Source of the DNA: Syntrophorhabdus sp. PtaB.Bin184
GTDB lineage: Bacteria; Desulfobacterota; Syntrophorhabdia; Syntrophorhabdales; Syntrophorhabdaceae
Assembly (NCBI GenBank): GCA_002067555.1
Contig: MVQQ01000087.1
Coordinates: 1 to 6,142, forward strand
Length of the DNA: 6,142 bases
Direction: 5' to 3'
The position numbers were made by a program, and so were the translations under genes. Of this stretch, positions 5,593 through 6,142 are shown one piece after another. Within the stretch, counting starts at the first letter, position 1, and the number at the start of each line of letters is the position of its first letter. The notes beneath the pieces are model-generated. The model had not been told where the DNA came from. It searched no databases and saw only the letters and a list, made by a program, of their open reading frames with translations.

Positions 5593-6142
5593 TAGTCCAG
5601 GCCGAGCCTTTTCATTTTTTCTATGAGCGTCGTTCTGTTGATGTTGAGGGCCTGGGCGGCCTTGCTCTTCACGCCCTGGGTCTCGGTGAGGGCCTTCATT
5701 ATGAGGGTCTTTTCAAACTCGGAGACGAGCGTGTCGTATCCCTTGTCGATGTCGATCTGCGGGACAGGCGTCTCTTCCTTTTCCTGGCTGTAAAGCTTCT
5801 CGGGGAGGTCCTCTATGTCGATGTGCCCTTCCCTCTTGAGGACCACCATGCGCTCCACAACGTTCTGCAATTCCCTGACGTTGCCGGGAAAATCATACTC
5901 CATAAGGGCCTTCATGGCCTCTTCGGAAAAACCCTCGATGGCCGCGGAGTTTATCCTGTTCGATTGTTCGAGAAAGAAATTGACGAGAAGCGGGATGTCC
6001 TGGCGCCGCTCCCTGAGAGGCGGGATCTCGATGGGTACAACGTTGAGCCGATAGTAAAGGTCCTCGCGGAATTTGTTCTCGCTGACCAGGTCTTCCAGCT
6101 TGCGGTTCGTGGCGGCAATGATCCGCACATCGACCTTGATCG
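5592..6142 (-). CDS. Sigma-54-dependent Fis-family activator, FleQ/FlrA-like, C-terminal part (cut by the window edge)
   Basis: About 182 codons plus a TAG stop are visible; the start and the first part of the gene lie beyond the right edge. What is seen is the second half of the AAA+ sigma-54 interaction domain: VDVRIIAATNR (from 6134), FREDLYYRLNVVPIEIPPLR, ERRQDIPLLVNFFLEQ, and FPGNVRELQNVVERM. A charged linker follows, then a Fis-type helix-turn-helix with GVKSKAAQALNINRTTLIEK and the end MKRLGLD. The RTTL-I/V-EKM recognition helix is close to that of FleQ/FlrA, the top flagellar activators, and differs from the VRTLRNK helix of the downstream FleR. Walker A, GAFTGA and any receiver or FleQ domain are outside the window, so whether it is a FleQ-type orphan activator or a phosphorylated response regulator cannot be settled here. 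Position directly before the fleSR promoter supports a FleQ/FlrA role. The gene name is withheld for that reason. Confidence 0.85.
   Translation of the reverse strand, partial: IKVDVRIIAATNRKLEDLVSENKFREDLYYRLNVVPIEIPPLRERRQDIPLLVNFFLEQSNRINSAAIEGFSEEAMKALMEYDFPGNVRELQNVVERMVVLKREGHIDIEDLPEKLYSQEKEETPVPQIDIDKGYDTLVSEFEKTLIMKALTETQGVKSKAAQALNINRTTLIEKMKRLGLD

Noticed and set aside
5592..6128. Complete small gene starting with GTG at 6128
   Set aside because: The GTG is an internal valine of the conserved VDVRIIAATNR motif; the frame stays open to the window edge, so the gene is simply cut off.

Overview
The window is a piece of a chromosomal flagellar gene cluster. Every gene I can support lies on the minus strand, so the cluster reads from position 6142 down to 1. 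In transcription order it holds: the C-terminal part of a sigma-54 activator resembling FleQ/FlrA (cut by the right edge), a 180-bp intergenic control region, a soluble PAS histidine kinase (FleS/FlrB type), its sigma-54 response regulator (FleR/FlrC type), then flgB, flgC, fliE, fliF and the first third of fliG (cut by the left edge). The order kinase, regulator, flgB, flgC, fliE, fliF, fliG, together with the moderately GC-rich sequence and protein style, suggests a flagellated Gram-negative bacterium of the former Deltaproteobacteria (Desulfobacterota, Geobacter- or Syntrophia-like). This placement is an inference from gene order and is not secure below phylum or class.

Layout. From the kinase down to fliG the genes are packed with a 4-nt overlap or gaps of 1 to 11 nt, so they almost certainly form one operon with translational coupling. 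The only real non-coding stretch is 5412-5591. It contains a near-perfect sigma-54 promoter (5424-5439) whose predicted start site falls about 2 nt before the kinase ATG, two arrays of a degenerate 7-bp repeat in opposite orientations (5447-5495 and 5534-5568), and a perfect 9-bp-arm dyad (5571-5592) that overlaps the stop codon of the upstream activator and resembles the Pseudomonas FleQ binding box.

How it works together (inference from the Vibrio and Pseudomonas flagellar hierarchies). The upstream FleQ/FlrA-like activator would bind the dyad about 168 bp upstream of the start site and drive sigma-54 RNA polymerase at the 5424-5439 promoter. This makes the FleS/FleR pair and, in the same transcript, the rod proteins FlgB and FlgC, the rod/MS-ring adaptor FliE, the MS ring FliF and the switch protein FliG. 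FleR, once phosphorylated by FleS, would activate later flagellar genes and perhaps its own operon.

I see no wholly new multi-gene system here. The parts most worth a second look are in the 180-bp control region: the leaderless-looking sigma-54 promoter, the FleQ-box-like dyad, and the G-quadruplex-capable inverted heptamer arrays between them.
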